Of a DNA stretch of 64,000 nucleotides, positions 25,290 through 35,877 are shown in pieces (positions within the stretch are counted from its first letter, which is position 1; each line of letters opens with the position of its first letter). Source of the DNA: Fagopyrum homotropicum (taxonomy: Eukaryota; Streptophyta; Magnoliopsida; Caryophyllales; Polygonaceae); contig BSWB01000004.1 of assembly GCA_033239125.1 (NCBI GenBank), positions 34,097,501 through 34,161,500 of the forward strand, read 5' to 3'. The notes under the pieces are model-generated. The model had not been told where the DNA came from and ran no database searches. It worked only from the letters and a program-made list of their open reading frames with translations. The translations under genes and the position numbers were made by a program.

Positions 25290-26316
25290 GAAGAAGAAGA
25301 AAGACCATTATACATAAATGATAGTGAAATAACTTGAAAAACCCTTCATAGAAGGTGGGTTCGAGTTGTTTTGGTGATGTGTATTAAAAAAAGGGCTAAA
25401 AAAATAGAGTTCTTAAACGAACTACGGAAGGCTTGATCCCTCACAAAGGGGGTACGTAGGCAGTCTAGCTATTCAAATGTTAGGTGCAGCCACAAAAAAA
25501 AAAATCATCAGTTTCCAAAAGAACTACGAAAAGGCTTGATCCCTCACAAAGGGGGTACGTAGGCAGTCTAGCTAATCAAATGCTAGGTGCAGCCACAAAA
25601 ACCAAAAAAACCTTTTCTTTTCTTTGTCAAAAAGAAAAGAAGAGTAAGCAAAATACATCTACGAAAGATGATAAGTTGAAGGCTTTTATGCCTAAATTGC
25701 TCTACTTTGAGCATCATTCTCAAGTTGGATGGTTAATCCAAATTTCTTCAAAACAAAACTTCCTTTCAAGGAATAAAATTATAAATTTCCCCAAAAATTT
25801 GATCAAATTTACAATTGCTTCGCAATGTGAATTATCTCATACTCTCAAACAAATAAACGATATTCTTCCAAACTCCTTTATTTTTCTCAAAGAAAGAGAT
25901 ATAAATCATGTTGACTAACGTTATCAAATTACTTGATCAATGAAACCCCCAAAACTTAAAAGAGATACCTATAAAGTCTCTAAATGAATGGCATAAAGCT
26001 CTCAAAACTAAACATTTGTCCGCCACAAAAAGGCCTCAAGCCAAACATCAAATATCAAAAACAATTTCCAAAGAAAAAAATGCTATAAAGCTCAAAGTTT
26101 TGTACCCATATATCATACTCTTGACCAAGTGACTATGAGTAAATTTCATATCCAAACAAATTTTTGTTGGAACTATTCAAATATATACAATATGTTCATC
26201 TTTCATGCATGCATAAATGAAACCAAATGGTTTCAAATGCGAAGCATCTTACAAGAAAAAAATCTCGAACTTTAAACATGTTTGATTTCTCACATGCATA
26301 AAGTTCAGGGGGCAAC
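25290..26316 (+). other. 3' untranslated part of element E with duplicated module
   Basis: No pol genes are present. Two near-identical ~75-bp modules (about 25417-25490 and 25521-25594) contain GGCTTGATCCCTCACAAAGG and GTACGTAGGCAGTCTAGCTA. A further AACCCTTCATAGAAGGTGGG hairpin word is at 25340. These match modules in the LTR. The stretch ends in the purine tract AGTTCAGGGGGCAAC (26302-26316). The ORF at 25484-25918 has no recognisable domain and is probably chance. Confidence 0.75.
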
Positions 26317-28808
26317 TGTTTGGGGGTAAAATTTCACAAATCTTAAATTTGATGAAATAAAAAAAAATCGATTGATTACTCAAATTTTCGCATGAAGCTA
26401 AAATTTTGTCATTAAAGTTACGGATATATTTTATATATATAAAAAAATGTGTCACAAACATTAAGTGTTAATTTAAGTCGTTAAATATTCTAGTTTAAAC
26501 TTAGCCTACTCCTAATCTGTATCAATTTAGTATGAAAGTTAATTATTCTAATTGGCTGATAATATACTAAATTAATAAAAAGATTAACATATAAAAAAGT
26601 TCTTTGTCAAGTTGAATACAAATATACTTGATAAAGAAAAAATTATATAAAAGAAAAAGGTTAGTGGGAGGTTAATGGATATAACTTCTCTAAATCACGT
26701 AACTTTTCTTCAACTGAAGTATAAGTGGGAAAGAGGACTTTTAAAAATAAATAAAGGGGAGGCTAACCTGGAGCAAGAAAAAGAAGAAAGAGCAAAACTA
26801 AATACAGGGAGAGGAGGCTCCATTTTTTTTTTGTAAGAAGATGAGCCTCCAATTCTCAAACTAGCCTTCTTTCAATGTGTACATGGAGAGTTACAAATAA
26901 TGAGGATCTTCTTTCTAGCCATCTACAAAAAGAGAAGCAACGGAAAAGAAGAACATCAACCGGAAATGAAGTACCCCGATGGAGACGAAGAAGCCTTAGC
27001 ATCTCAAAAGAAAGGTTTCGATCGGAATCAAATCACATATTAGTTTGAAATCAAATGGTTTCACTATTGCGATAGGGATCGTAGTGGGATTGAAAGAGAA
27101 TTCTTTTGCCCCTATAATCACATGTAGATCGAATTCAACTTCGAGTCGATTTCGATCTCAGTTTCAAAATATATAACGGAATCGCCGTTCTTCTTCTTTA
27201 CAAAATACAAACACAAAAAGTTGTAGTTGGTTGAAAGTGCGCACTTTCGACCGCTATTCTCGTAGTTGGTTGGAATCAAACGATTTCACTACTACAAAAT
27301 CCAAATTCGATTTCGCTAGTATCGATATTGAGTCTTCGCCACTTGCGCCACAACTGAAGCTTGTTGGCCATGGATGATATCCGTAAACTTCCTACAAAAG
27401 CAAAAAGATATCCACAGAAAGGCAAAGAAGAGAAACTCACAAGAGGAAGAAAGAGAATTAACAATTAATAAAGAAAGAAATATAATGGGATAAGAGAGAA
27501 GCAACTATTTTCCTTTTACTCTTCGGAACTCTCCAAATCCATTTGTAAAAAAATATGGGAAAGTTTAATTTATAGAATAGAAGAAATGGGAAATTTCAAC
27601 TTCACATTGGGACCCACATTCCATTTTCATAATAAAGATTACGTAACAATCTTCTCTTGCAAAACAAATAAATAGAATTAAAAACAAACAAATAAAAAAG
27701 AAAAAGAAAGAAATCAATGAGATGTGAAATATACTCATACATTCACGTGGACTGAAAATTTTAAATTTGAGTTTTTCTCAAAATGGATCCATACAAACAT
27801 TTTTATTTGTAAAAGTGATCCCACAAAAATCAGCTTTTGTAAAGGGCGACCCATAAAATATTTTATTTGTAAAAGTGACCATAAAGAATTTTTTTATATT
27901 TATGAAAACATATTTATGGTCAAATAAAACAAATTTCACATGTAGAACTACGTTATGACTTGATGCTCTGTCCGAGCTACGTAGGAAATCTGATATTAAA
28001 TTAAATTGGATTCAGTCGATCCGTCCGAGTAAAATAAATTTTGAATTAAATCTTGGACGTAAAATCAAAAGACACCAAATTTTCTAAACTCGATATAAAG
28101 CATCCGCTCATCGAGTTTAACCACAAATCAAAAATCCAAACCATACATCCTTTGTGTAGAACTACGTAAGGACTTGCGCCATTTTAAAAGGCTACGTTAA
28201 GATTAAATTATATCGGGTACAGTCGCAAACCAAATTCAAATATTATAAATTCTCAAATATTCATGAACTCGATATAAAGCATCCGCTCGTCGAGGTTAAC
28301 CACAAAAGTCCAAACAATTAAGAACTACGAAGGACCAAATTCAGTCACAAAAAAATAAAATAAAACAATAAACAATCTCTCACTAATCTTGATCATGCGC
28401 GTGATAGCGGGATGAATTAAGCAACCCTTCCTAGAAGGTGGGTTTAATTTAATCTTATGATGCATGATCGAGATATAAATGTCATGCAAATGATAGTTGA
28501 GTCATCGTCTAGGCAACCCTTCCTAGAAGGTGGGTTTGGACTTTGATTCTCTGATGCATGAAAACACCGCACTGAACTACGTGAGGCTTGATCCTCTTTA
28601 ACGAGGTACGTAGGCAACCCGTCCAAAAACGGGTGCAGCCCAAATCACCAAAACCAACCAAATATCGGTATTTATATAACTTAGAATCAAAAGGTCAAAA
28701 AGAAAGGATCGAACTCAAATAAAAAATAAATAAAATGTGTTTTGTAAATTTGTATTCGAATAAAACATAAAAAGGCATTTGTAAATTTGTGTACATTTTT
28801 ACTCAACA
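26317..28808 (+). repeat. 3' LTR of element E
   Basis: A 2492-bp near-identical copy of 18214-20706, ending ACTCAACA just before the target duplication AGGCC at 28809. Confidence 0.95.
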
Positions 28809-28813
28809 AGGCC

Positions 28814-28965
28814 CTTGATATTTAGATGAAACCTGCATTGAATTTAAACCAACCAAATATCTAGAAATATAATCAATACATTGTTAGTATATCCAACTAC
28901 TACATTTGTGTGAAGTTTTCCATCATCAACACCTTTAAACCATTATAATCAAGGTGGAGTTTTCA
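28814..28965 (-). repeat. 5' LTR of copia B, remaining part
   Basis: It continues the LTR interrupted at 18213 (CTTGATATTTAGATG... to GGAGTTTTCA) and is followed by the copia target duplication AGTGA at 28966-28970. Confidence 0.92.
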
Positions 28966-28970
28966 AGTGA

Positions 28971-29402
28971 TTTATTAAAATTATTCCAAGAAAAATCGTG
29001 AGGCCATCATGTCAACATCAACATCGTCTACTTTAGTAAATGTATATAGATGTCAGTTAGGTTGAAATTTTATAATAGGTAGATGCATACCTTGAAGCTT
29101 CATCATGGACCGTAAAAAAATTCAAAGAACTCGCAATTTCAAACTGCGAGTTTCTTTATATTTTTAAATTTTCAAAGAAACTGCAGCTTGGATCTACGGC
29201 TTACGTAATTGAAAAAAACAAAGAAGGAAACCCGTAGTTTTAAACTACGGATTATTCATATAAACCCGTAGTCTAAAACTACGGTCCGCTTTCTATTCTC
29301 GAAATAGTTTTACTCCTTGCCTAATGTGAGAAATAATTACCTTTTTAATTATTATTTTGGACAAAAAAATCCCAACCGATCTTGTTCGAGACAAAAGAAA
29401 GT
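28971..29402. other. Unassigned stretch with three small hairpins
   Basis: No gene recognised. Between 29132 and 29284 are three consecutive perfect or near-perfect short hairpins: ACTCGCAATTTCAAACTGCG, CCGTAGTTTTAAACTACGG and CCGTAGTCTAAAACTACGG. Confidence 0.5.
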
Positions 29403-30470
29403 TGTTCGCTCCAAAACGTGTGTGTATATGAAGGAAAATAGTCTTAAATTTATACCAAGAATAAAACAAATAAGCGAACCCGTAGTGTACGTATCAATCG
29501 TAATACTAGCAATTATTCCAGGGTCGAACTCAAGGACAATGGCAAAATCAAACAACGGTATATCACTTTAAATTAGACAATCTCAAGCAACAAGAACAAG
29601 ATATATGATAATCAGATAAGGGAATGCAGATTCTAGAGATCAAAGCATCCGGTTGTGGTTTCGATTCAAGACTTCAAAGGATAAGTGCGGACAAAGCTAA
29701 GAATGCTAAGGAAATGTGTTACTAAGATGGGATAGATCACGGGGGTGGTCTCACTACCCACTATCCCAAACTCAAGATCCTATTATCGGGTAAGTCTCAA
29801 GGATCTAAGGAGAGGAACTATAATTTCAAACCAACCACTCAACCTAAGAGAATAGAACTAACCTTTACCGGGTAAGTCTCGGGTTAACTCACAAAGGTAG
29901 GGTGAAAGGCACACTCAAACCCAAAAAAGGATAAGCCTTTGTCACCTAACACTCATCATCATAGGTAAACAAGCAAAGGAATTACCGGTAAGTCTCTTCC
30001 TATGCTTGAATATAAACTAGGAAAGGTACAACAAGGATAGGATTTGGCAAACTATAGCCTAAGCTTCAAGATCAGTCGACCAGACGAAACCTCGATCCGT
30101 TCTTACTCAAATCTTGGTCAAGGTTCCTGAAGAACAGTCCGAGATACGTAACTGCAAAGGTTAAACTCAACTTTCAGGGTCCACTCAAGGTAAAAAGGTC
30201 TAGTCTTTTATTATCTACACCACAACCTTCAACTAATCTCCCTAGAATCGCAAAGGTGTTAGCCAACAATCATCATGTTCAAAGCAATCAAAAAATAGTC
30301 AATCAAACTATCAAGAAAAACATATGAAATACTTAACAAAAGGTCTTCAATTATCAAAAGGGAAAAACAATCCAACAAACTATCAATCTTATGTTCAAAA
30401 GTATGAAAACTAACAACTAAGTATCCTTCTCCAAGAAATCTTACAAATGTATTCAAATGTCTTCTCCTTA
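29403..30470 (-). repeat. Diverged, truncated LTR related to element A
   Basis: It starts TGTTCGCTCC like the LTR at 4084 and follows it, with substitutions and indels, through the phrases AGCGAACCCGTAGTGTACG, TTACCGGGTAAGTCTC and CCACAACCTTCA. Homology fades near 30470. No primer site precedes it, so it is a solo or truncated LTR of an older member or sister family. Confidence 0.75.
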
Positions 30471-31407
30471 ATGAATTATATAAATTTTAAATATTAAGTC
30501 ATCTTAATATCTTATTATAGTTTAAATTATACTTAATGAATTATATAAATATTAAGTCATCACTTTATTCTTAAATATTTTAGGTAGTTTATTCAAAACA
30601 TATGACTAATTGTGAAGTTTTAAAATTCTAAAAATAAAAACTTGGTTAAAAGACTTTTATTTAGTGGCATTTTCATTATTACTGTTATACAATAATAATG
30701 ATATCGAAATTTAAATTTTAAAATATAAAATAGTGATCTTCTCTCGTAAATTTATGTGAAATATGTTACTCGTACATTTTCAAACTTTACAAATTTTCCA
30801 ATTAGTGATATCTAATTTCGTCAAATTTTACCAACAAATATATGGGTATGTTCTTTATATTATCCATAAAACAATAATGACATAAAATATGAATCTTTTG
30901 ACCCAATTTTAAAAATAAAATTTCACGATTAGTTTTATTTTGTAAATAAATTAATTACACAATTTTTAAAAGTAAAGTGATAACTTAACATTTGTACACA
31001 ATTTTTTAAGTATAAAAAATAATATGGGTTGTTTTGAAAGAAATCATAAGGTATGGGTAAATATAATTTGTGTAATTTTAAAATTCATGGAGATCAATTT
31101 CTGAAATAAAATTTAGTTATAATTTCACCCTTATTAAAATTTGGTTTAATATAAAATAATTTGAATATTGGTTTATAATTTTTAAAGTTTATATTAATTT
31201 TTTTTCTTCAAGTATAATAGTTGGTACTATTTTGTCACTTTTTCAATTATATATAAGCGGTGTTCATATATTAGCAAAAAAAAGAACTATTGTGTTGAAT
31301 AATTAACTTAGTCTTGATAAACAAAATAGATATATTAATTTAAATGAATCTAAAATTCAATAAATTAATATCTGATACGAGATAGTTACAACTTTACTAA
31401 TAGTTAT
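30471..31407. other. AT-rich intergenic sequence
   Basis: Very AT-rich, with no coding signal. A short direct repeat (CTTAATGAATTATATAAAT...AAGTCATC) occurs at about 30468 and 30533. Confidence 0.5.
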
Positions 31408-31514
31408 AGGGCTAATTAGGTAACTAGGCTGTTTTTTTTAATTGTACACTAAGTAGGCTTTTTTCAATTTTTCAATTAGTAAATGTACCCCAAATTTTTT
31501 TTTAACCGTGAAAA

Positions 31515-31941
31515 CCCTTTCCGTTGAGTCAAACGAGATATAACCCCTATCAAAGGCACATCACTAACTTTCAGGCCAAGCCTTCTCTGCAAGGCTTCTT
31601 TCGCAGCTTTTTTCCCCTCCGACAACATTTTCAGAGGTGTAAGGCACCTGATACATCATCATATATACACACTTCACAGTCAGGGACTAGTACAGTTGAA
31701 GCATAAACTTTTTCCAATTCTTCTTCTGTTTTTAAGTAGGAAGAGACAATTGCCACTTTAATTAGAAAGAGGAGGTGGAAACAAAGCAGATTAAGTAAAT
31801 GCTTATACTTACAGGGATGAAGCTATCATTGTATGGATCCCATATATCAGGATCAATCCCATTAATTATACCATAAAATTTGTACAGATTAGGAGCAATT
31901 GCAGGATTTCCAGCAACCTCCAGGGAATATGTAGGAGAAAC
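31515..31941 (-). pseudogene. Captured starch synthase III fragment (two exons and intron)
   Basis: On the minus strand, 31941-31813 is an open 43-codon exon reading VSPTYSLEVAGNPAIAP... and ending GIDPDIWDPYNDSFIP. It is preceded by a splice acceptor (TATATGACAG) and followed by a donor (GTAAGT). A ~165-bp intron ends ATGTATCAG at 31648. The second exon (31647-31515) reads VPYTSENVV, then after a one-base frame slip near 31615-31621 KKAAKEALQRRLGLKVSDVP and LIGVISRLTQRKG. These are the conserved catalytic-domain blocks of plant soluble starch synthase III. The homology ends abruptly at the KG of the K-G motif, inside the transposon-like end. With a frameshift and only ~85 codons it cannot make the enzyme, which normally elongates glucan chains in plastids. 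The retained intron shows capture at the DNA level. Confidence 0.85.
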
Positions 31942-32019
31942 CTGTCATATAACCAAAAGAAAAGTTATTTATTTATTTTTTTCATGGTTAAAAGCAAAAA
32001 AAATTCTGTTATGACAAAA

Positions 32020-32370
32020 TGTAATTTTATGGTATGTAACTTTATGGTATGTAGTTTTATGGTATGTAATTTTATGGTATGAAAATCTAGTGTAAAAAAT
32101 TCTGGTATGATAAAATGTAATTTTATGGTATGAAACTTCTGGTATGAAATTTATGGTATGAAATTTCTGGTATGAAATTTCTGGTATTTAAATTATGGTA
32201 TGAAAAATTATGGTATGAAAAATTATGGTATGAAATTTCTGGTACGAACTTTTCGTATGATAATTTCTGGTATGAAATTTCTGGTGTGAAATTTCTGGTA
32301 TGAAATTTTTGGTATGAAATTTCTGGTATAAAAATTCTGGTATGTGAAATTCCGGTATGAGAAATTTAGT
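32020..32370. repeat. Minisatellite TTTCTGGTATGAAA
   Basis: About twenty imperfect copies of a ~14-bp word (ATTTCTGGTATGAA / TTTTATGGTATGTA). The repetitive FHTRNFI-type ORFs on the minus strand are products of the repeat, not genes. Related arrays lie at 57840-59600 and 61930-62270. Confidence 0.85.
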
Positions 32371-32811
32371 CCAGAAAATAAAAAAGAAATAATAAAAAAA
32401 AACAAGAAAAATAATAAATAAAAAAAACAAATTCAGTAATTAAAAATTAAAACTTATGCTTATATAACAAATAACAAACATCATTTATTCATTTCTTTCT
32501 AAATAGAAGGGTTAATAATTTTTACCTACTATTAAATGAAAGTGATAAAAAATTTGGGGTACACTTTCTTAAACAAAAACTCAAAAAAGCCTAGTATGTC
32601 AAATTCTCTTATGGGGGCTGTTCAGGTATGACCCATTGTGGTAAGACTGTGCGGACGTATAAAATGTTGACACGTGTCCATTTAAAAAAAAATATATTCT
32701 GGATAGTTTTGAACTATAATGAACTACGATGTTATAAATCTTGCACTATTCTCTTATAAACTTTGAACTATTCTCATATAATTTATGAACTATTACTTTT
32801 TAATATATTAT

Positions 32812-35800
32812 TGTAACACCCCAAATTCTCGGAACTCGGGGAGCTACTGGTTAGGACCTCACAATGGGTCCCGACCTTGGTTTAACAACAACATTACTTG
32901 GATCTTACAACAAGGCACAAATGTATTTAAAACAGTTTCTAAAAACATAATATTTTTTATGGTATAAACCTACACATGTGACAGCCTTACAAACATATAT
33001 AAAGATACATAACATGCATGACGTATGGAAGACTCCCCCGTCCCCATCTAATGAGTACGTGGACCCGGCTGACCATCCGTTCCGGATCTCTCTGCAACTG
33101 TCTATCTCTACAGATCTACAACACGGATAAACCGTTAGCTAACTATCCAAATATAAGCAAAAAGATAACAGCACAAACACAAGCAGAAACAAAATAAACA
33201 AACATCATGCTGGCACTCAACCGTTTATTATCTATTATTTAAGTGATTCACATTATTCAATTTAAGTTGTGGCACGAGAATTATTATTAGTTCTCGCCTC
33301 CGTTCCTTATCCAAATGGTGTAGGTCTAGCTGACTTCCATTGGTAGCATCACTACAAACCACGTATGGACTAGTCCCGAAAGAAACCCCCAGCGCCCCGC
33401 GAGCTACTGAGCAGAATGCCACCGCCCGTTACTCTTAGGCCAAAATATAGGTCGGTAATCATATATCACAACCTATCTCTCTAACATTTCAATCACACAC
33501 CACCATCATCCTTTATACTCATATTTAGCAGTCAGCTAAGTAAGCCCAAAGGACTTACCTGATATAAAGCTCGACTCTCTGTAAACCAACTCGCTCTGTA
33601 AACTGTAGCAACTCAGTTGCCTGTCAAAGGAGATAAGTGCATTAGCACACTCCTACGTAGTTAGAAGTCTAAGACTTCTAAAATAGAATAATGTATTAAG
33701 ACATAATTAGTTGCAGTATTAATTTAGGGTAAAATGACCATTTTACCCTTGGTCCTGAAATTTCCGAAAATTCTAAAATTCATGTCTAAACTCCTATTTG
33801 AGATTCTAAAAACATATTCTAACTCCCAAAGCTTCGTTTGGTTCCAAGCTAACATTTTCCTATGTTTCTATTTTCCGGGAAATCGTCAAGGTCTAACTTC
33901 GATTCCAAATATAAAATTCGTAACCACTTATAAAAATTCCGACTTAAATCCCTAAATTATCTATGATGTCCTATCTAACTTTAGGAGAAAGAATTTCTCC
34001 AAACTGTTCATTCAACAGTTTTATAAAAATTCCTAAAGTTGACTACTCCCTTTACAAATTCTATACTTAGCCCAAATCTGAGTAGACTTTGAAAAATCAT
34101 AACTCCTAAACCACTCACTGGATTTATCCCAAATTTTAATATATTCTACTATAAAATCTTATCTATAATATATCCAAAATTTAGCTGCAAAGGAGATCAA
34201 AATCTTATTTAAAACTATCTCCCAAAACCGAATTTCAGCACAACAGAAAAACTGCTTACGACTCAATCTTGGAAAAATCGTAAATCCCAAACCACTCGCT
34301 GGATGCCTCTCAAATTTTAATATGTTCTACAACAATATGTAAACTATATCATATCCAAAATTCAAGTCCAACGGATATCAAGAGTTAATTCAAAATCATC
34401 TCACAAAACAGCGTCACTTGCTGTTTTCCCCAACACTCAGCACGTATATAAAAACGTCAACTTTGAAACACAATAACTCTCAAACCGTAACTCCGATTCT
34501 TCCCAAATTTTAATATGATCTACAACAAGATGTCAACTATATCATATCAAAAATTCAAGCCTAACAGAGATCAAAAGCCTATTCTAAACTATCTCACAAA
34601 ACAGCATCCCATGCTGTTTTTCTCAACTCAGCACATTTATAAAACTGAACTTTGAAACCTCATATCTCTCAAACCATAACATGGATTCCTCTGAAATTTT
34701 AGTATGATCTACTATACTATATCAACTATAACTTGTCCGAAATTCAAGTCTAACAGAAGTCAATAACCCCTCCAAATTTATTCTACAAAACTGCATCTCA
34801 AGCAAATTTCCTCACTCTCAGCACTCAAAAAAAAAAAACTGCTTGAATAGCCAACTTGAGAAAATCATATCTCCTAAACTATAACTCAGATTAAGCCCAA
34901 ATTTTAATATGTGCTACCACAATATCTCATCTATAACATATAAAAATTTCAGCCAAATTGGATCAGTATTTCATACCTAAATCGGAACCCGAAGTTGGAT
35001 GCTCGACAAAGTCGAAAAATTGAGAAAATGCAACAGTTTCTTGAGTTGCTTCTTAGCTGTGGCATATGGGTTTCAACAATGGTTCAGACACAACTATTAG
35101 AACATATATATATGGAGGGGAAGTAAGGAGGTAGAGAGTGGTCATACACGGGACTCGCAGAAGGTGAAGGCATGGTTGTTGTTGTTGCGCGACTGGAGTA
35201 GGGAGGCGACTCCCATGGTTGCTGATGTACACGAACGACTGGAGCAGGGGGGCGACTGGAGCAGGGAGGCGACTGGAGCAGGAAGGCGACTGGAGCAGGG
35301 AGGCGACTCCCATGGTTGCGCCACTGGAGCAGGGAGGCGACTCCCATGGTTTCCTGTGTGCGAGAGAGGAAGGTGGTGAGGAGGAGGACAACGCCGGCTT
35401 GCTATGTACACGAACGCCGGTTGTACGTCTAGTTATCATCAGTTGCGCGCAGAATGGAGAGGCAGAAGAAGCTCTGGCGTGGGAGGGAGAGGCCAACCGC
35501 TAGGGTTCTTGCTTTGTGTTACGCGTGAGAGAGAGGAGCAAGGTTGGTTACAGAGGAGGCGGCATCAACGATCTCTTCCAAGGCATGCTTTGCTGCTGTT
35601 AGGGCAAGCTGACGCTGAATGGAGTTTCTTCTAATGGGCCCGTCAGCTTGATGGGCCCGTAAAGAAGAAAGATTTAATACTTTTCGGGCCCGTCCGGTTA
35701 GATCTAAACCGGAAACGATCCGGTAAGGCTAGATCCGTATTAATATATAACTAAAAAAAAATAAAAGAAGCAAACTCGAGTCAAAATAAAAAGGATAAGG

Positions 35801-35877
35801 TAACGGAAAAAGTTTCAAACCGGTCGACTTCCGGTTTGTCTCGGAAATAACCGGGAGTAAAATATCCGGTTATTACA
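32812..35877 (-). repeat. 3' LTR of element G
   Basis: A 3066-bp LTR, TGTAACACCCC...GGTTATTACA in plus orientation, nearly identical to 40273-43322. It contains five diverged ~190-bp tandem units (34085-34980) and a 17-bp VNTR (35190-35345). The purine tract just inside reads, on the minus strand, AAAGGGGGAAACGA (35878-35891). The overlapping ORFs at 35053-35634 arise from the VNTR and are not taken as genes. Confidence 0.95.

Larger units (their letters stand above)
18214..28808 (+). mobile_element. Ty3/gypsy-like retrotransposon E, Gag-protease only
   Basis: A 10.6-kb insertion with TG...CA LTRs and a perfect target duplication AGGCC (18209-18213 and 28809-28813). It is inserted within the right LTR of copia B. 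The internal 5.6 kb encodes Gag and an aspartic protease but no reverse transcriptase, RNase H or integrase that I can recognise. The Gag and protease style suggests the Tat/Ogre/Retand group (inference). Near-identical LTRs indicate a recent insertion, probably mobilised by a complete relative. Confidence 0.92.
8812..28965 (-). mobile_element. Ty1/copia retrotransposon B, interrupted by element E
   Basis: Two LTRs, matching 5-bp target duplications (AGTGA), an initiator-tRNA-Met primer site, a polypurine tract and Gag/protease/integrase/reverse transcriptase/RNase H in copia order together define the element. It reads on the minus strand. Its right LTR is split at 18213/28814 by element E. 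Its own length without the insert and the extra target duplication is about 9.55 kb. Double zinc-knuckle Gag and an extra ORF after pol point to the SIRE/Maximus lineage (inference). It is inactivated by at least six lesions. Confidence 0.93.
31408..32606. mobile_element. DNA-transposon-like unit carrying a starch synthase fragment
   Basis: The two ends are imperfect inverted repeats: the left end reads AGGCTTTTTTCAATTTTTCA...GTACCCCAAATTTTTT, and the right end, on the other strand, reads AGGCTTTTTTGAGTTTTTG...GTACCCCAAATTTTTT. The outermost left bases (AGGGCTAATTAGGTAA) recur at 53624. Inside are a gene fragment (31515-31941) and a minisatellite (32020-32370). A target duplication was not found, so the superfamily is open. 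Confidence 0.6.

Noticed and set aside
25484..25918. 144-codon plus-strand ORF after the protease of element E
   Set aside because: It spans a duplicated non-coding module and has no recognisable domain.
32020..32370. CRISPR-like array
   Set aside because: Repeats are contiguous, imperfect and ~14 bp with no unique spacers, in plant DNA; it is a minisatellite.
35053..35634. Overlapping Ser/Pro- or Arg/Gly-rich ORFs on both strands (repeated at 42515-43079)
   Set aside because: They are translations of a 17-bp VNTR in the LTR of element G; open in several frames at once because the unit lacks stops.
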